Below, piece after piece: positions 21,601-33,800 of a stretch of DNA of 64,000 nt (position 1 is its first letter; each line of letters begins with the position of its first letter). The notes under the pieces are model-generated. The model did no database searches. It saw only the letters and a program-made list of their open reading frames with translations, and was not told where the DNA came from. The translations under genes were made by a program, and so were the position numbers. The DNA is from Sordariomycetes sp. S80-01Y (lineage: Eukaryota; Ascomycota; Sordariomycetes): the NCBI GenBank assembly GCA_037042185.1, contig JAXQJY010000021.1, forward strand, positions 884,682 through 948,681. Reading direction: 5' to 3'.

Positions 21601-23719
21601 AATCCTACCAGATCCCAGGATCGAGCGCCGATGCCAACGATCCTTCCGTACCGTGCCTGACGCAACATTAGGAACTTCGAGAATGAGCGACAGGTTTTCG
21701 CCCCTCCATCGCCGACCTCGTTTCCAGGGTCCTCGGTCCCGAACCGACGACGGGGGCTGATTGCCCACTCGCGAGCCTCATGCGCCGCACTGCGCATGCA
21801 ACGTCATTCCTTCAACTCCCATATGGCTTCGGCAGAGTAGATCTATGCGTCACTTGCCTGCAGGAAACGAATCCTTGAAACAAAGTACACCGTCTGGCAG
21901 ATCTAAGAAACACCCTTTCTGAGACTCGGCCAGGCATTGGCATCCTAGGTGCAGCGGACAGATCGTGATATGTGTCCAGTACGTCCATTCGACCGTGGCT
22001 TCAGGGTCCGAGGGAAGCTTGGCAGGGCCCTGAGGATTTTGCCGGCGGCCATCGTGCGGCGCGACATCACGGGAAGGGGGGAATGATGCTATTTGCGCGC
22101 TGGGGTCTCGCAGCTCGTTGGATCGAGAACAGTCCCTGGTGGAATCATGAAACTCGGACATGCGCCGAACTTTTCTGCGTCATAGGATGAGCTCCAGTCT
22201 AGGCCTCAGGATGGACGACTACAGTGTCCTGCGTGCAAGAAGTCACTCGTGGTTGACAAGTGTCCTCCGCGTCATGTGCGGTCGGTCAGGACGCCGAGTT
22301 GGTCTGCAAGTATACGTTTCTAAAACGGCAGTCAACCCACGTTGACATTGTGGCATTCTGTACGGCCTAGTAGGGTGTTTGCATTCTGGTTCGTGTCGAT
22401 CAACAGTCGCGTTCCAAGTCAAGTCAAAAGATGCTCCTAGCAGCTCAAGAACGACATTGGTCCCGCCCCCCCTGGCGTTGACTCGCTTCGATCCTTGCCC
22501 GAGACTGTATGCTAGATTCAGCCGTACAAGAAGTCCGAAATGCCTGTCTTTGGTTAGATGGCGTAGTTGAAGTTGGGGCCGCCCTATCACTACTTGGTAT
22601 GGAGAAACACTATATGAGCTTCGTCTGCTTGAGGGCGCAATGCCTTGCACATCACAGCTGGCACCTCCAAAGTCCCGAGTACCCGTTTGATGGTAATATG
22701 ACTTGGCTTTTTGTTGAACTTGACTCCTACCAACATCTTACATATCTGTCTATGGCGTTACAGCCAGGTCTGGGCCGGGTTCGTGATCATCGTCACCAGC
22801 CCCCATCCCCTCCAGCCCAAAAACCCTCTACAGTTTACGTATTATTCCCCAACCGTCTCATCCAAGATATCAGCAGGTACCTCAAGCTCATCGAAAGCCA
22901 CCAGCACACTGTGCCCTCAGCCTCCTTCCCACCTCATTGACCCATCCAGGAAGAAACCCCCTAAGTCTTCAGCCCTCATGGCGTATATTTAGACCAGAGT
23001 TGGACCCTCCCGCTGTGCGTGGACGCTTGCGATGAGGGACCCCCATTACGAGAGCGGGAGAGTCAGCTCCTCGCGTGGCTGCTTTTGTCTGCGTGTCTGT
23101 GCGTGTGCTGAGGGCACAGCCACGCTGAGCTTATGGGGACAGCTAGATGTGGCTTGGCGCGGCGCGACAAAAGACTACTCAGAGCATTCACGAGGGAACA
23201 AGGAATCTGAAGTCATGGTCGATGATAAAAATAGATTGGGCCCTTTGTCTGGGAATGTGGGTATGCGGGGGGTGAAACTCAAATCTTGACCTTGGGCCTA
23301 AGGACATCAGTTCCACGGCATCAGTGTTTCGTATTTAAGTCGCAAATGGCGAGGGTTAATCAGAGTCATATGGTCTTCGTTTCTTTTATACATTAGAGAT
23401 TCTCAACTACGCCAGATAGTCATGCCATCCTAATAACCCCATTCTTCGTGCCTTTCACCCATGCTGGCCACCGTAGAGATAACTTGTCCCTGCTGTATCT
23501 CTCAATGGCGAAACCAAAATCTCGATAACGAGGAGATCCGCCCCTCGTATATGGGATGTTTGCACGTTTGTCGTAGTAAGTCGTGACGAGTGTAGCGTAT
23601 CTCTCAAAAATCTTGAGCTCGGCCGCTTGAGCTCTTCTATAGCCATGCCAGGGCTGTCATTGGCCTTTCCTCCTAGGCCGATTGGTATCATTGTTTGACG
23701 CTCCCAACTGCAGCGCGCC
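18643..23719. other. 5-kb region without a supported gene
   Basis: Includes the upstream region of the unknown gene at 17758-18642 and the 3' side of the F-box gene. Several 100-200-codon frames overlap on both strands (for example about 18699-19304 minus and 18952-19509 plus), but none has conserved motifs, a consistent start or plausible splicing. No transposase, reverse transcriptase or long terminal repeat was recognised. Base composition is similar to the rest, not AT-rich. Confidence 0.35.
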
Positions 23720-25637
23720 TCAGCGCCATAGATCCCGGCTCCCCCTCGCAGAGTCGCCGCCGCTGCTCTTCGGCCTCGGGAAGTCCATGCTGCTCCCTCT
23801 CGGCGCGCCAAATGGTGGCGGGGGCAAGCTGCTCTCTTGCTGTCCTGGTACCGCCAAAAAGGCACCCTGTCCACTACCAACCATAACGCTCCTCCTTTCA
23901 CCGCCACTTTCCCAGTTCATATCTGCACCCAGCCCATAGCTTGACATTGGCCGCCTGCTTGAGTCCCTAGCGAAGCCCGGGCTGGTCGGTGGTTCGAGCG
24001 CCGCAGTGGACTGGACCTTTTGGAAGTTCCATTGGCCGAACTCATCGGACTTGGTGAAGACTTCGAGGGTATGAGTCGGTAAACCTGCTTGCGCCGCGAA
24101 GGGATTGTTGCTTGAAAAGCGGTTTTGGGGTGGTATGTTGGATTGAGGCCTGGGACGGGCGCCAGGAGGGCTGAGGGTGCTGCCGTCGAGACGCATTGAG
24201 GGAACACCGGGCCGGCCGTTGGGGGCGGTGAATGAAGAGGAGCGGTTGCGGGGAACATTCGAGAAGTGGCCTGGGGGTGGAAGACCTTGAAGCTGCTCGG
24301 GCATGGTGTCGTCCAGAACGTACAGTCGGCGAAGGTTCACGAACCCACCGTTGAGAATCGAGCTGGCCAGGAAGTTATAGTAGCCGCTTTCGTACTGGGC
24401 GTACAGTCCTGCTGACGAACTAGCAGAAATCTCAAAACGCAAGGTTTCGAGACTTCGGGAGCTCATGGGTGGAATGCCTTGGTTATGGGGGAAGGCTTCC
24501 GCAACCTGGGCTTGGATAGCGAGAGTCTTGAGGTTGGGCGCCAAAGACAGGATATCGCCAAGGTTGGAGGGGTGGACGCCCGTGTCTTGCAGTGTCAAGA
24601 CCTTTAATGCCTCTTGTGTCTCCAGCCACGCCAAATAATCCATCAAACCCTGGACGGTCAACCGAGGCGTGTTTCTCAGTATCAGCTCCTCCAGTGGTGG
24701 CAGCGTCGGCAGCCCATCATCCGCGATGAGTACCTCGTCCGACAACGCCTGCGAGTCCGAGACCTTTAGCGCCCGCAAGTTCTGTAAGGAGCCGAGAGCA
24801 TTTCTCATCGTCATAGGATCAACGTCCACTCCGTTCAACTCCAGCACCTCTAACTTCGTCCACACCCTGCCGGTTGCCAAGGCCGCCAGACTCCCCTGAC
24901 TTCCCGCATTGCAAGTCATCTTCCTGATATTTGGACACCTAGCCTGGACTTCGAGCTTCAGTGTCGAGAACGCCGCTTCGTCTGAAAACATGCCCTCAGG
25001 TAGATCAACGTAATGCAGGTTCGGCAAAACGGCGATGGTCTGCGCGAGCTCCACGTGCGATGATTCACGCAGCATATATGGTATCTTGAGAAATTCGACC
25101 ATCTTCCCTAGGCGTGTTGGGTCATCGCGGACTGTGCGGCGGAAGAGTCGGAGACGTGCTTGGGCTGGATCCTCGGGGATGCCGTTGCGGTCGAAGCGGG
25201 AGGTCTTCTTGCGCTTCTCGGCGAGCAAGGCTTCGAGTTGGCAGTAATGTACGGGATCAATCCTCACGCTGTGGTATCTACGCGCTCGTTAGCATCCCTC
25301 TGTCAGCTGGAGCCCACCAGAAAACATACAGGACCGGCACCGCGTTCTTGCGCCATTGCCGACTCACGCGTACGCAGTGCGCCAGATCGCGCAAGTCGCA
25401 GAGCATGCAGCCGCCATCGGAGGCACTGTCCTCGCAGTTCTCGTACGTCTCATCGCAGGCATGGGGACAAACGAAGGCAAAGATACGTTGCAGCACGCGA
25501 GGCGGCAGGTTGGCGACGAGTTGCGAAGACAGATAGGTTGGGGGGAAGGTGTAGAGGGGACCGCGATGCTGCGAGGTGGAGAGGTCGTTGCTGTCGCCGG
25601 ACTTTTTCTTATCCTTTCTGCGGAAGGGAAGACGCAT
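23720..25637 (-). CDS. F-box / leucine-rich-repeat-like protein
   Basis: Probable substrate adaptor of an SCF ubiquitin ligase. Exons 25637-25330 and 25277-23720 with a 52-bp intron (GTATGT..GTAG); 621 residues. After a basic N-terminus (MRLPFRRKDKKK), the F-box-like segment runs about 35-110: LVANLPPRVLQRIFAFVCPH, a Cys-rich insert (CEDSASDGGCMLC) and CVRVSRQWRKNAVPVLYHSVRID, the last part restored by splicing. About 150-400 contains irregular leucine-rich repeats (LPNLHYVDLPEGMF, LEVLELNGVDVD, LEELILRNTPRLTVQGL, LKVLTLQDTGVHP). The C-terminal 200 residues are Pro/Ser/Gly-rich and likely disordered. The target cannot be inferred. The start is the ATG at 25637. Confidence 0.82.
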
Positions 25638-27023
25638 GATGGCGATTAAATCATCAAGTAAGGAAATCAGATGCGAGATCCGGGGAAAGGATACGGAGCG
25701 AGGTTAGAAAAAGGGAGCGGACGGGTGAGATGCTTAGCTTATGTGGTGGTGGTGGTACTGAGGGGGACTTTTGGGCAGTGAGAGCCTGGGGTCGCCTAGT
25801 GGTGGATTTGAGGTATGACAGCATTGACGGGGGGCCTGCCTTAAGCGCGACGGAACCCCTTTTCTTGCCTTCTGAGCTCCCCAGGCGCCAGGGGAACGGA
25901 TTTTGGACATGACAAAGAAACATTGTTTGTGCTGCGGACCAGCTACCGGTAGTCCGACCCTGATGAACCAATCGAACCCTTGCGACCGGCAGATCGTCTC
26001 GACGGTTTCCCTCGTTAGACGCCGGCGGGAGCCCACGCTGGGCATCAATCGCTGACAGCCAACGGCGGTAGATTGGAGGAGCTTAAGGCGTTCCGCAGCT
26101 ACTCTTGTTCGCCTACGCTAAGAACAGGCATGGCATTAAGCTAGACACCAAGCTTCGTCCCGATCTTGCGGAAATGAGTCGTTAGACGCTGTCTGCACTC
26201 AGGTCCAGGCAGACCCAACAAAGAAGCTCTTCGCTAACTGCCGCCACTGCAACGGTCGACCGCGCTTGGCGGCCTGGGCGCGACGTAGGGCTGCGTGTCG
26301 TGTCGTGTCGTGTCGTGACGTCTGGTATTTAATGTTGGACCTTCTTCGCGATGAACCCGCAAGGTTCTACCGAACAAAGGGAGAAGGCAAGGGCGGCTTG
26401 AGTCATCAGCCGATCAGTCATTCTATACAACCTTAGCGAGTGAGCCCGAACTCTCGCGAATGGAGACGGGAGCTCAAAGAGCGGCAAGAGGTAGGTTTGG
26501 GACACTTGGCACGGCATGCGCCATCCAAGGTATTTGGAGTTCATCTATAGGAAATCATTCTTCATGCCTAATCCAACATCGTTTACAGTATGGCGTCGCC
26601 AGCTCACTTGCGGCGCCACCCCTATTATACATAGAACCGTGCGTAAACAACTATTACAAGCACTAGATGGAGGTTCGCCGCCTCTCGACCTGCGCCATTT
26701 CTTTTGTATATCGACCAGCCGGACTCGACGCCGTCAACAACTGTAACTTGTAAGCCCTGCCTGTCCTGGCCCATGTTCGCCACAGATGTAAAACCATGCA
26801 GACCGTCAGCCCTCCCATCATCATGAATGTCAGACAAGGACATGTATATCACCAACCCCGACCCATGCATGATCCTGGCCGAGGCACTCACCACTCCCAC
26901 AAATCCTCGCAACTACCAACGCATGACGACCGGATCGTTCATGCCGCTATCCTTACTTCAGCGCAATGCGAGAAGCTGTTGTCGGCACCTTCGCATTATT
27001 TGCACCCTGATTTCGCGACGCGC
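25638..27023. other. 1.4-kb intergenic region with a pentanucleotide microsatellite
   Basis: Contains the F-box gene upstream region and the elongase 3' side. A TGTCG repeat (four perfect copies and one variant) lies at 26296-26320. A CCAAT pentamer lies near 25968. No coding region is supported. Confidence 0.4.
26296..26320 (+). repeat. (TGTCG)n microsatellite
   Basis: Four consecutive TGTCG units followed by TGACG. Short, intergenic and probably length-variable between strains. Confidence 0.8.
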
Positions 27024-28160
27024 TTAGGCCTTGCGGGAACGGGTGGTGACGCCGTTCGTCTTGGCACCCGTGGTGGTAGCAGTGCCGTTGCCGCTGCCCT
27101 TCTGCGCAGCCTTCTCCATGTGCAGAGGGTCGGGCAGAGGAGCCTGCGACATGCGGCGCAGAGACTTGCGGGTGGTGCCGTCCTTCTTGCCCTGCTTCTT
27201 GTAGGTAGCGGCGTAGAAAGAGATGAAGAGCACAAGGTAGGAGGACAGTGTTCCAATACCGGCGAAAGCAGCAAACTCCTCGCCTGCGCACTTGCCAGCG
27301 TTGGGCATCCAGGGCCAGTAGGTCGAAGTGAAGTAAGTGTACGAGGCGAAGTAGACGAAGCCGAGATCAATGATGAACTGGATGATCTGGAGACGGGTGA
27401 CCCACTCCTTCCACCAAATGCGAATGCCACGAGCAGACTGGAAGTAGTACCAGTACATGACAACGTGGACGGTGAGGTTCAAGGTAATGGGAACCCAGGA
27501 GACGGACGTGGAGCCGATCAGCTGGGTGTAGCAGAGGAAGGCCGTGGCACCGTGGTGGTAGCAGTGAAGGAAGGCTGCAAAAGTTAGCTATGTCGTCGAC
27601 CTGAGTCGGGTGAGCACCTACTCAAAGGCTTCTTCTTGAGGACCAGGAAGACGGTGTCAAGAAGCTCGAGGTACTTGGTCAGGTAGTTAAGCTTCATGGC
27701 AGTCAGCGTCCTGTATCTGGAATCGGCGGAGTCTAATACTCACGTAGTAGAGGACAACAAGGGGCTGCGTCCAGCCACCATCGTAGTCGCAAATGGCGTG
27801 AAAGACACCACCGCGAGCGAGGGTAGGGACGAGCTGCTCAACGAACAAGACCAAGAGAATGCCAGAGATAGCCGTCAAATAAAAGTTGTGGATCAAGAAG
27901 AGCGACTTGAGCTTGAACGGTTCGCGGTTACGCATGATCTCGCGGCCACCAAAGATGATGGCATAGTAGATGACAATGAAGATGGAAGTCGACTTGAGGG
28001 TCGACATAGGCGTCTCGAACGGCACGAACTCGAACTTCTCAGCCGGGTATCCGACGACGGCCTCCCAGGCCTTGCTGAATATAGGCCATAGGTGGATGCC
28101 AAAGGGGCGATCGATGGTTGGCAGGGGGAGCTGCTCGTAGAAGGTAGCGGGGGCAGACAT
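27024..28160 (-). CDS. Very-long-chain fatty acid elongase (ELO family, Elo2/Elo3-like)
   Basis: 3-ketoacyl-CoA synthase of the ER elongation cycle that supplies very-long-chain fatty acids for sphingolipids. Exons 28160-27744, 27691-27622, 27574-27024; introns of 52 and 47 bp; 345 residues. The catalytic histidine box HCYHH (H166, H169, H170) is completed by the second splice (KPLTFLHCYHH). Upstream [13 protein letters not shown] and downstream [13 protein letters not shown] and [19 protein letters not shown] are family signatures, closest to yeast Elo2/Fen1 and Elo3/Sur4. About seven hydrophobic segments are present. The C-terminal 60 residues are basic and hydrophilic ([17 protein letters not shown]), as in ER-retained elongases. 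Start taken at the ATG of [14 protein letters not shown]; the frame stays open upstream but leader-like. The Elo2 versus Elo3 assignment is not possible by eye. Confidence 0.93.
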
Positions 28161-29599
28161 GACGGCAACGGGTGGCGTTGAGCGTGGGTTGATTCGAGAT
28201 CCGGGGATATGAGCCCGTTGAGGATGCTGGATGATGACGGGACTACGTCCGGTGTCAAAGTAGGCGGGTGGGTGGTTGTTGGAGGCGCAACTCTGCACGC
28301 GACCTGTTGGAGGAGTAACGGGAGGAGCGGAAGGCGAGAACACCTTGCTTTGAAGAAGTGCAATTGAAGGAATGACGAGAAGAGAAGCAATTAAAAAGAC
28401 ACGATGGTCACGACGCCGCAGCGGAAAGATGCGCCTCCAGAGAGTGGTTGGTCAGTCTGGCTGGTGATGGGAGGAGAGGGAAGATTGAGAGGGCGTACGA
28501 GTCGGAATCCCCTTTTCCTAAAATTCGCACCCAAACCGCGGCGCACCGCGATTCCTTCTTTGCTGGGCGGCCTTGGCGCCGCTGCCGGGCTTGGGGGGTC
28601 CGTTGGCTCCGTGTCTGGTGGAGTATCGAGACCTTGTGAGGACGGAGCTAACCGCCTTCAGCCTCTGCGCACGCTGCCTTAATCTCCTCCAGTCCCGTTC
28701 ACGGCTTGGGCGATCACGCGTTTCCAACAGCATGGTTCTGTTTTGTAAAGCAGCGTCCTTCTGAGATGACGGCTAAGTACCTGCAACTTCCGAGATTTGA
28801 TCTTGGCAGGCATCACTGCGCGTTGCTCGGGCTCGGGCTCACATGTCATTCGCCTGCCAATGAAGCAGCAGATGAAGCTCATCATTTTCTCGAAGCTCGC
28901 CAAGCACGTGACTTACTGAATGGTTTAATCCCGTGGGGGACCGAGGACCCGAACCACTGACCGGCGGTTATTTCCCTGAGGGCCATGCTTTGAATCTCCA
29001 GACATACTCATAAATACTGCATCGAGCATGAGAGTGGCTGAATACGTGAAGTGTTGCCTATCCGTACAGTGCTGAGGGATGCATGGATGCATGCACACCT
29101 CGATCTTGACGACTCCTTCGGGCACACAAACAGCACCAAAATAGCATGCTGAGACGCTCACAACCGCCATTGACTAAGACCGTTGGCAGCCAGCACAGCT
29201 CCTGTGCTGAGTCGACGTGCGATAGATCGAGATAAGCACCTTGACTCGTCGAGGAAACTTAGGAGAAGGAAAGCATCGCTCCCATCCAGAAACGGACGAA
29301 TTGGAGCATCTCCAAATCAAAGCTTGTTGTGCCGTCATGCTTACACACTGTGCAGTAATGTGCGATTTGCGGTATTGAGCAGGGAAGATGCCGCACCTCG
29401 CACTGTCCGAAAATCAGCCCATAGCTGCCATGCTTACTCATTTTTTGCCCACCCAATCACATCGCTCCCTCCCTCACGAAACACAGAACTGCAACCGCAT
29501 CATCCCGAGAAGCCTCAAAGACTGCCCAGCCGACGACCTATACCCCTATCACGACACCTTTTCCCACGATCAATTGACGAACCTCGAAAGCTGCCCGTC
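28161..29599. promoter_or_regulatory. 1.4-kb divergent upstream region of the elongase and COX6 genes
   Basis: Holds the promoters of two head-to-head genes. A CCAATCA element 147 bp before the COX6 ATG is annotated separately. Short open frames on the plus strand (28404-28760) are not supported. Confidence 0.4.
29453..29459 (+). promoter_or_regulatory. CCAAT box upstream of COX6
   Basis: CCAATCA, 141-147 bp before the COX6 start and in a CT-rich setting. In yeast and filamentous fungi, respiratory-chain genes are commonly controlled by the Hap2/3/5 CCAAT-binding complex, and COX6 is a classic target in yeast. Binding here is inferred. Confidence 0.45.
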
Positions 29600-30370
29600 A
29601 TGCAGTCCATCTTCCGCACAGCTACCCGCGGCTCCGCCTTCCGCGCCGTCGCCCGCCCCGCGCCCCTGACGCTTAACCGAGCGGCTGCCTTCAGCACGAC
29701 CGTTCCTCGTCGCGCTGGTGGCGAGCACGCCGAGGAGACCTTCGAGGAGTTCACTGCTCGGTACGGCTTTCCTTTTCCCCCAATTCCAAATATTTCCCCG
29801 GTTTCGAGAGCGGAGAGACGCATAAACGACCTGGAAAATCGTGGTGTGACTGAGGAAAAATAACCACGCGAACTCGAGACGGGAGGCACAAGACCGCAAA
29901 AGACGACGAAAAGGCTCAATGGCTGACATGCGGTGCTCAACAGGTTCGAGAAGGAGTTTGATGGTGTTCAGGATGTCTTCGAGCTCCAGGTACGTTGTTT
30001 TCGCGGGACTCATGTGGTAGTACGGTAGCGGGCTAACGCATCACACAGCGCAACCTCAACAACGCCTTCGCCTACGATCTCGTCCCCTCGCCCAGCGTCA
30101 TCATCGCTGCCTTGAAGGCCGCCCGCCGGGTGAACGACTTCCCCACCGCCGTCCGTGTCTTCGAGGGTACGCCTTTCCGTCCTCCCTTCGCCCGCCGCAA
30201 CGCGCGCTTTGCACCACATCACGACACTGTTGGCTAACGATAGTCTAGGTCTCAAGTCCAAGGTCGAGAACAAGGGGCAGTACGAGCAGTATCTCGAGGA
30301 GCTCAAGTCTCTGCGGGAGGAGCTTGGTGTGCCGCTGAAGGAGGACCTTTACCCCGAGGCGAAGAACTAA
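29600..30370 (+). CDS. COX6: Cytochrome c oxidase subunit VI (Cox6, COX5A family)
   Basis: Nuclear-encoded, matrix-side subunit of respiratory complex IV. Four exons: 29600-29760, 29944-29989, 30049-30166, 30249-30370; 148 residues. The first 40 residues form an Arg/Ala presequence (MQSIFRTATRGSAFRAVARP ending near FSTTVPRRAG). The mature part reads EETFEEFTARFEKEFDGVQDVFELQRNLN, spliced exactly from exons 1-3, then [39 protein letters not shown] and ELGVPLKEDLYPEAKN, matching the family along its whole length. Intron 1 is 183 bp, the others 59 and 82 bp. The stop is followed by the 3' UTR convergent with the chromodomain gene. Confidence 0.95.
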
Positions 30371-30831
30371 ACGGCCGGTAATGGATGAGGAGAAGGGATT
30401 TGGATTCGGATGGACCGATCGCTCCCACACGGGAAGTGTTGTACATCATGTTTATCAAGGAGCAGAACAAGAGATAGAAGTGGGAGTTGGTCGCGGCGGT
30501 CATACTCAATTCACTTTGTTACACCCTTATTTACGCCTCGTCTCCCTCTACGTTCGCTCGGCAAGCTGTGCTGATGTAGCGCTTCGGCGTAGATCACATT
30601 TCCTCGGCTTATACTTCGCAAAATAGGGGAGGGGACTGTAGCATGCCCGTCCATTCGGTCCAAAGATGCCATTCTGTTCTTCTATGGTGACAGTAACCTT
30701 GAGTGACGGAACATAGGGATCAGAGAAAGCAAGCCCCGTGAACGCCAAAGGGTGACACGTCAAAACTCCATTTCTTATGCCGCTTTCAAAATCAATATCC
30801 TTTTCCGGAACGGAGTCGAACGTTAAAGCCG
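30371..30831. other. intergenic: convergent 3' ends of COX6 and the chromodomain gene
   Basis: 460 bp containing both 3' UTRs. Nothing else recognised. Confidence 0.5.
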
Positions 30832-33800
30832 CTATAGCGGTGTTCCGCGACCCCAACGCTCACCACCGTTCGGGTTGGTAAAGTGCCTGCTTGCAAACCC
30901 ACCATTACCCCCAGGCATGCTGAAAGTGCCTATCACAGGACTCGCCTCTCTGCTCAAGCCAGAGCCGCCTCTGCCCCGAGGACTCATGAGCCCTGGCCGC
31001 GGACTACGCGGCGCACTGGCTGCGCGAGGTTCTCGCTTAGCCTTCAACTGTTGGTTATCTCTGTGGAGGTTTGCGATCTCTCCGTCTTTGAATGCCAACA
31101 TTGCTTGTTGCTCGGCTATCTGCTTCTGCAAAGCCTTTGTCGAATGCTCGTTGTTGATCCTGTGAATCTCAACTCGGTTGCTGTCTGCTTCCACGAGTAG
31201 CTTTGCGTTCTGCTGTTGTAGCTCCGAGTTCTCGGCCATGGTACCGGACATCGCAGCCGATATCTCCTGATATTTGTCCTTAGCGTATTCAGCAGTCTCT
31301 TTTGCCGTTTCCAGCCGTTTTTCAAGGAGTTTGATCTTGGCTTGGGCCTGTGTCAACTCGTTTTCGGTATCTGTGACGCCCTTCTCGGCTTGCAGGCGGA
31401 GATACTTGGCCTCTAGCTCTTGGTAGGTAGTGTTTGCCTTCTCCTGGGCCTTGGCGTGCTCTGCATCCTTCTTTTCGAGGGCGGCGGTGAGCTTGGCAAC
31501 TTCTGCCTCTAATGCTGAGCGCTGCGTGTAGGCATTTCTAATCTCATCCGACGCCTTCACGTAGAATTCGTCGTCCCGTTCTTGCTGCCGTACAGACTTC
31601 ACGAACTGTTCCTCAATATATTTTTGTCGTCTGAGATGTTCGGAGGACAGCTCTAAGTCAGTAAACTGGGCTCTCAAGCTCTCAACCACAGAAAGAGGCA
31701 CCGTGACTTTGAGGTCCACGGATCTGGTGACACCATTCCAGCCGCCCTTTTCCAGGAAAGTCCGGAGATCGTCGTTCAAAGCAGGTGCGGGTAGATTGGT
31801 GCTCTTGTGGGAGTATCGTCGAGCTCGCTTTGATACCTCGTCGATAGCCTCGTCGTCTTCATCCTACATGGCGTGATCAGTCCCATATACATGTCGCGAT
31901 GGCGTGCTGTACTTGACTTACTCTTTCTCGCTTTTGTGCACCCTCTGGAACATTCGACAAATCAGAAGGTTCGGTAGCTTCCAAGAGTGCTTCGGCTGGA
32001 AACTCAAGGGCCTCCGGCTCAAGATCAACCTCAGTCCAATCCACGTCATCGAGAAGATATTGACAAAGAGCTTCAGCGAGTCTCGTCGGCCTCTCGTTCA
32101 AGGGCATTACCCTTGGCGGTCGCTTTATGGCCGCTAGATTTTCGGTTATGCCCAAAAGTAGAAGATACTTGTGCTCGTCGCTTGTAGCAGGAGGAGGCAA
32201 CATATTGCGGGCATCGATATCAACGTGCTCGAGAGACTGCGAGATCACCAGTTTCAGCACCAAAGGTCGAGTACGGCCCTGGCTGTCCCCCATGAGATCA
32301 TTTTCGAGTTTTGACCCGTTGAAAGCCCTGTTGTAGGCAATGACGATGTCGGCGTCCCATGCGTTAACCTGGTCTTGTAGACGAGCTATGGTTACGTGGA
32401 TTGTTGAGGAGGGCCGGTTGAGGACTTGATTGGTAGCAGGACATGCAAAGTCTACCGTGCCAGTGTACACCATCAGGTCGCACAAGGGTAACAGCAAATC
32501 GTCAGAGTCCACAACGATGACCAGCTTGAGGTCGATACTTTCGCCGAGTCCCTTCAGAAGCTCGTAGAGAAAACAGAACTTTGGGCTCGCGCTAGTCCAC
32601 CACTTTGCCCTCTCGGATTGCGGAAGACTCAAGATGTCCTGGGCATCGCCCGCCGGCAAATCGCAGAGGTTCTGAAGGACGAAGAACAGGTCATCCACTG
32701 CGGCGGCTGCCTCCTCAATCAGCAAAGGCGCTTGTCCAGCTTCGGATTTTTGGAATGCCTCTCCCCAAATTTTGGCGCGTTCAAGGCGCTTGAGGACAGC
32801 TACATTGTATTCCCGCCTGTTGGCGGCCAGCAACGGCAATGTGATTATTTTCGGTGATGTCGAACGCGTTGAATGATCGTTGGAACCCGCGGAGTCAGTA
32901 TGATGTAGCACAGGAAGATTTGACACGGGTATCGAGTTGCTCGACAAGTCGATAGAGGGTAGGACTGGGATCTCCGTGGTGGGTTGTGCGGGTTCGATGT
33001 CTGCGGGTGTGACAGTAGCCGGCTCCAAAACTGACGCTGAGGCGTTCAAGATTCCTTCGACAGCCTCGTTGTCTTGGGCGTCATCGCTGTCAAAACCAGG
33101 CATGGCGACCTCGTCACTGTCGGATTCGTCAAGTTTTGCTCGTTCCTCAGCCAGTCGTCGGCTGTAATCGCTCGGCTCAACTTCCAAATCCAGAGGTGGT
33201 TGAGCCGGTTGCGTCAAGTACGCACTGGTTGTTTGCGAGGTACTGGACTCTTGCTGCCTCGACGACTGGCTCCCAAGTTCCGCCGGGTCTCGAGGTTTCT
33301 GGGGCGTTGACATGGTCACCCGAGACTGCGACTGAGAGTCGTCTATTGGCGGACCTCTTTCTGGAGTATCGAAAGTCCAGCTCCCAGAATACTGTAGATG
33401 TTCGGGTTGGTGGGATGGAATGGAATATTCCGCCCTTTTCTTGCCCCGTGCCCTTTCCAAAGAGCCTACAGCTGTTCCCTGGTAGTTTTCCCAGGATCCT
33501 GACTCGGCTGACTGTGATGGGATTGTATCCGAGCTTGAGTTCGCACCTAGTGAAACTGCTGTACTCTGGGCCAGCGTCACTGGGCCTGGATTCTGTGATG
33601 TAAGTGGCACCGGCTGCGCCCAAGCTTCCAATGACGAGCACTGTGAGTCCCGCAGGTCGACGATTTGTGCTTCTGAAGGTCCAGACTCTTGTGTCTCAAG
33701 GGTTGGGACCTCCTGAGAATCTGGTATGGTACCTTGACTCTGGGCAGCGCTGAGCACGATGTCCTGATCCTGGCTTTCGAGTATGCTCACAGATTGTGAT

